Origin: Bacillota bacterium
GTDB lineage: Bacteria; Bacillota; Clostridia; Oscillospirales; Ruminococcaceae
Direction of reading: 5' to 3'
DNA: 5,607 nucleotides
Assembly: GCA_023395435.1 (NCBI GenBank)
Contig: JAEWZG010000035.1
Span: 1-5,607 of the forward strand
Shown here: piece by piece, positions 5,555-5,607 of the stretch
Layout of the letters: every line of letters starts with the position of its first letter
Position numbering within the stretch: position 1 is the stretch's first letter
The notes under the pieces: generated by a model
What the model was told of the DNA's origin: nothing
Database searches by the model: none
The model's input: the letters and a program-made list of their open reading frames with translations, nothing else
Made by a program: the position numbers and the translations under genes

Positions 5555-5607
5555 TTAATCACTCCAAAGTTTATAGAAGATTAAGAATTGAGATAGTACA
5601 ATAATAC

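Noticed and set aside
5570..5601. TTGTAC and TATAAA as a - strand promoter for the deacetylase
   Set aside because: The spacer is 20 bases and transcription would start within the ribosome binding site, so it is unlikely to be the real promoter.

Overview
The window looks like chromosomal DNA of an AT-rich, low-GC Gram-positive anaerobe of the class Clostridia, possibly Ruminococcus-like. The grounds are a small 2[4Fe-4S] ferredoxin of the Clostridium pasteurianum type, strong AGGAGG/GAGGTGA ribosome binding sites before every gene, short intergenic spaces with U-tailed terminators, and Gram-positive envelope genes. The genus is an inference; no rRNA or other marker gene is present.

Left part, + strand (1-1093): two tandem type IV pilin-like prepilins. 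They share the GFTLIE cleavage/methylation motif and a C-terminal KGKIGC motif. Each is followed by an intrinsic terminator. The terminator between them leaves only about 18 bases before the second start, so the second pilin probably depends on read-through. No assembly ATPase, platform protein or prepilin peptidase is in the window.

Middle, + strand (1152-3005): a membrane-anchored M20 metallopeptidase of the carboxypeptidase S/PM20D1 type with all metal ligands intact. It is followed by a 56-residue ferredoxin with its own extended -10 promoter, a hairpin at the predicted 5' end of its mRNA, and a strong 12-bp terminator. That terminator lies between the converging ferredoxin and LiaF-like genes and may serve both.

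Right part, - strand (5554 down to 3016): three genes in the order membrane-anchored polysaccharide (probably peptidoglycan) deacetylase, bactofilin, LiaF-like membrane protein. The first two are 14 bases apart and the bactofilin ribosome binding site overlaps the deacetylase stop codon. The 53 bases between bactofilin and the LiaF-like gene hold only a terminator-like hairpin and a ribosome binding site. Together they suggest an envelope module: a wall-modifying enzyme, a polymerising scaffold, and a membrane protein of an envelope-stress family. This is the most interesting part of the window, but the functional link is inferred from gene order, and no individual family here is new. No mobile element, CRISPR array, tRNA or rRNA was seen, and no gene-free stretch exceeds 300 bases.
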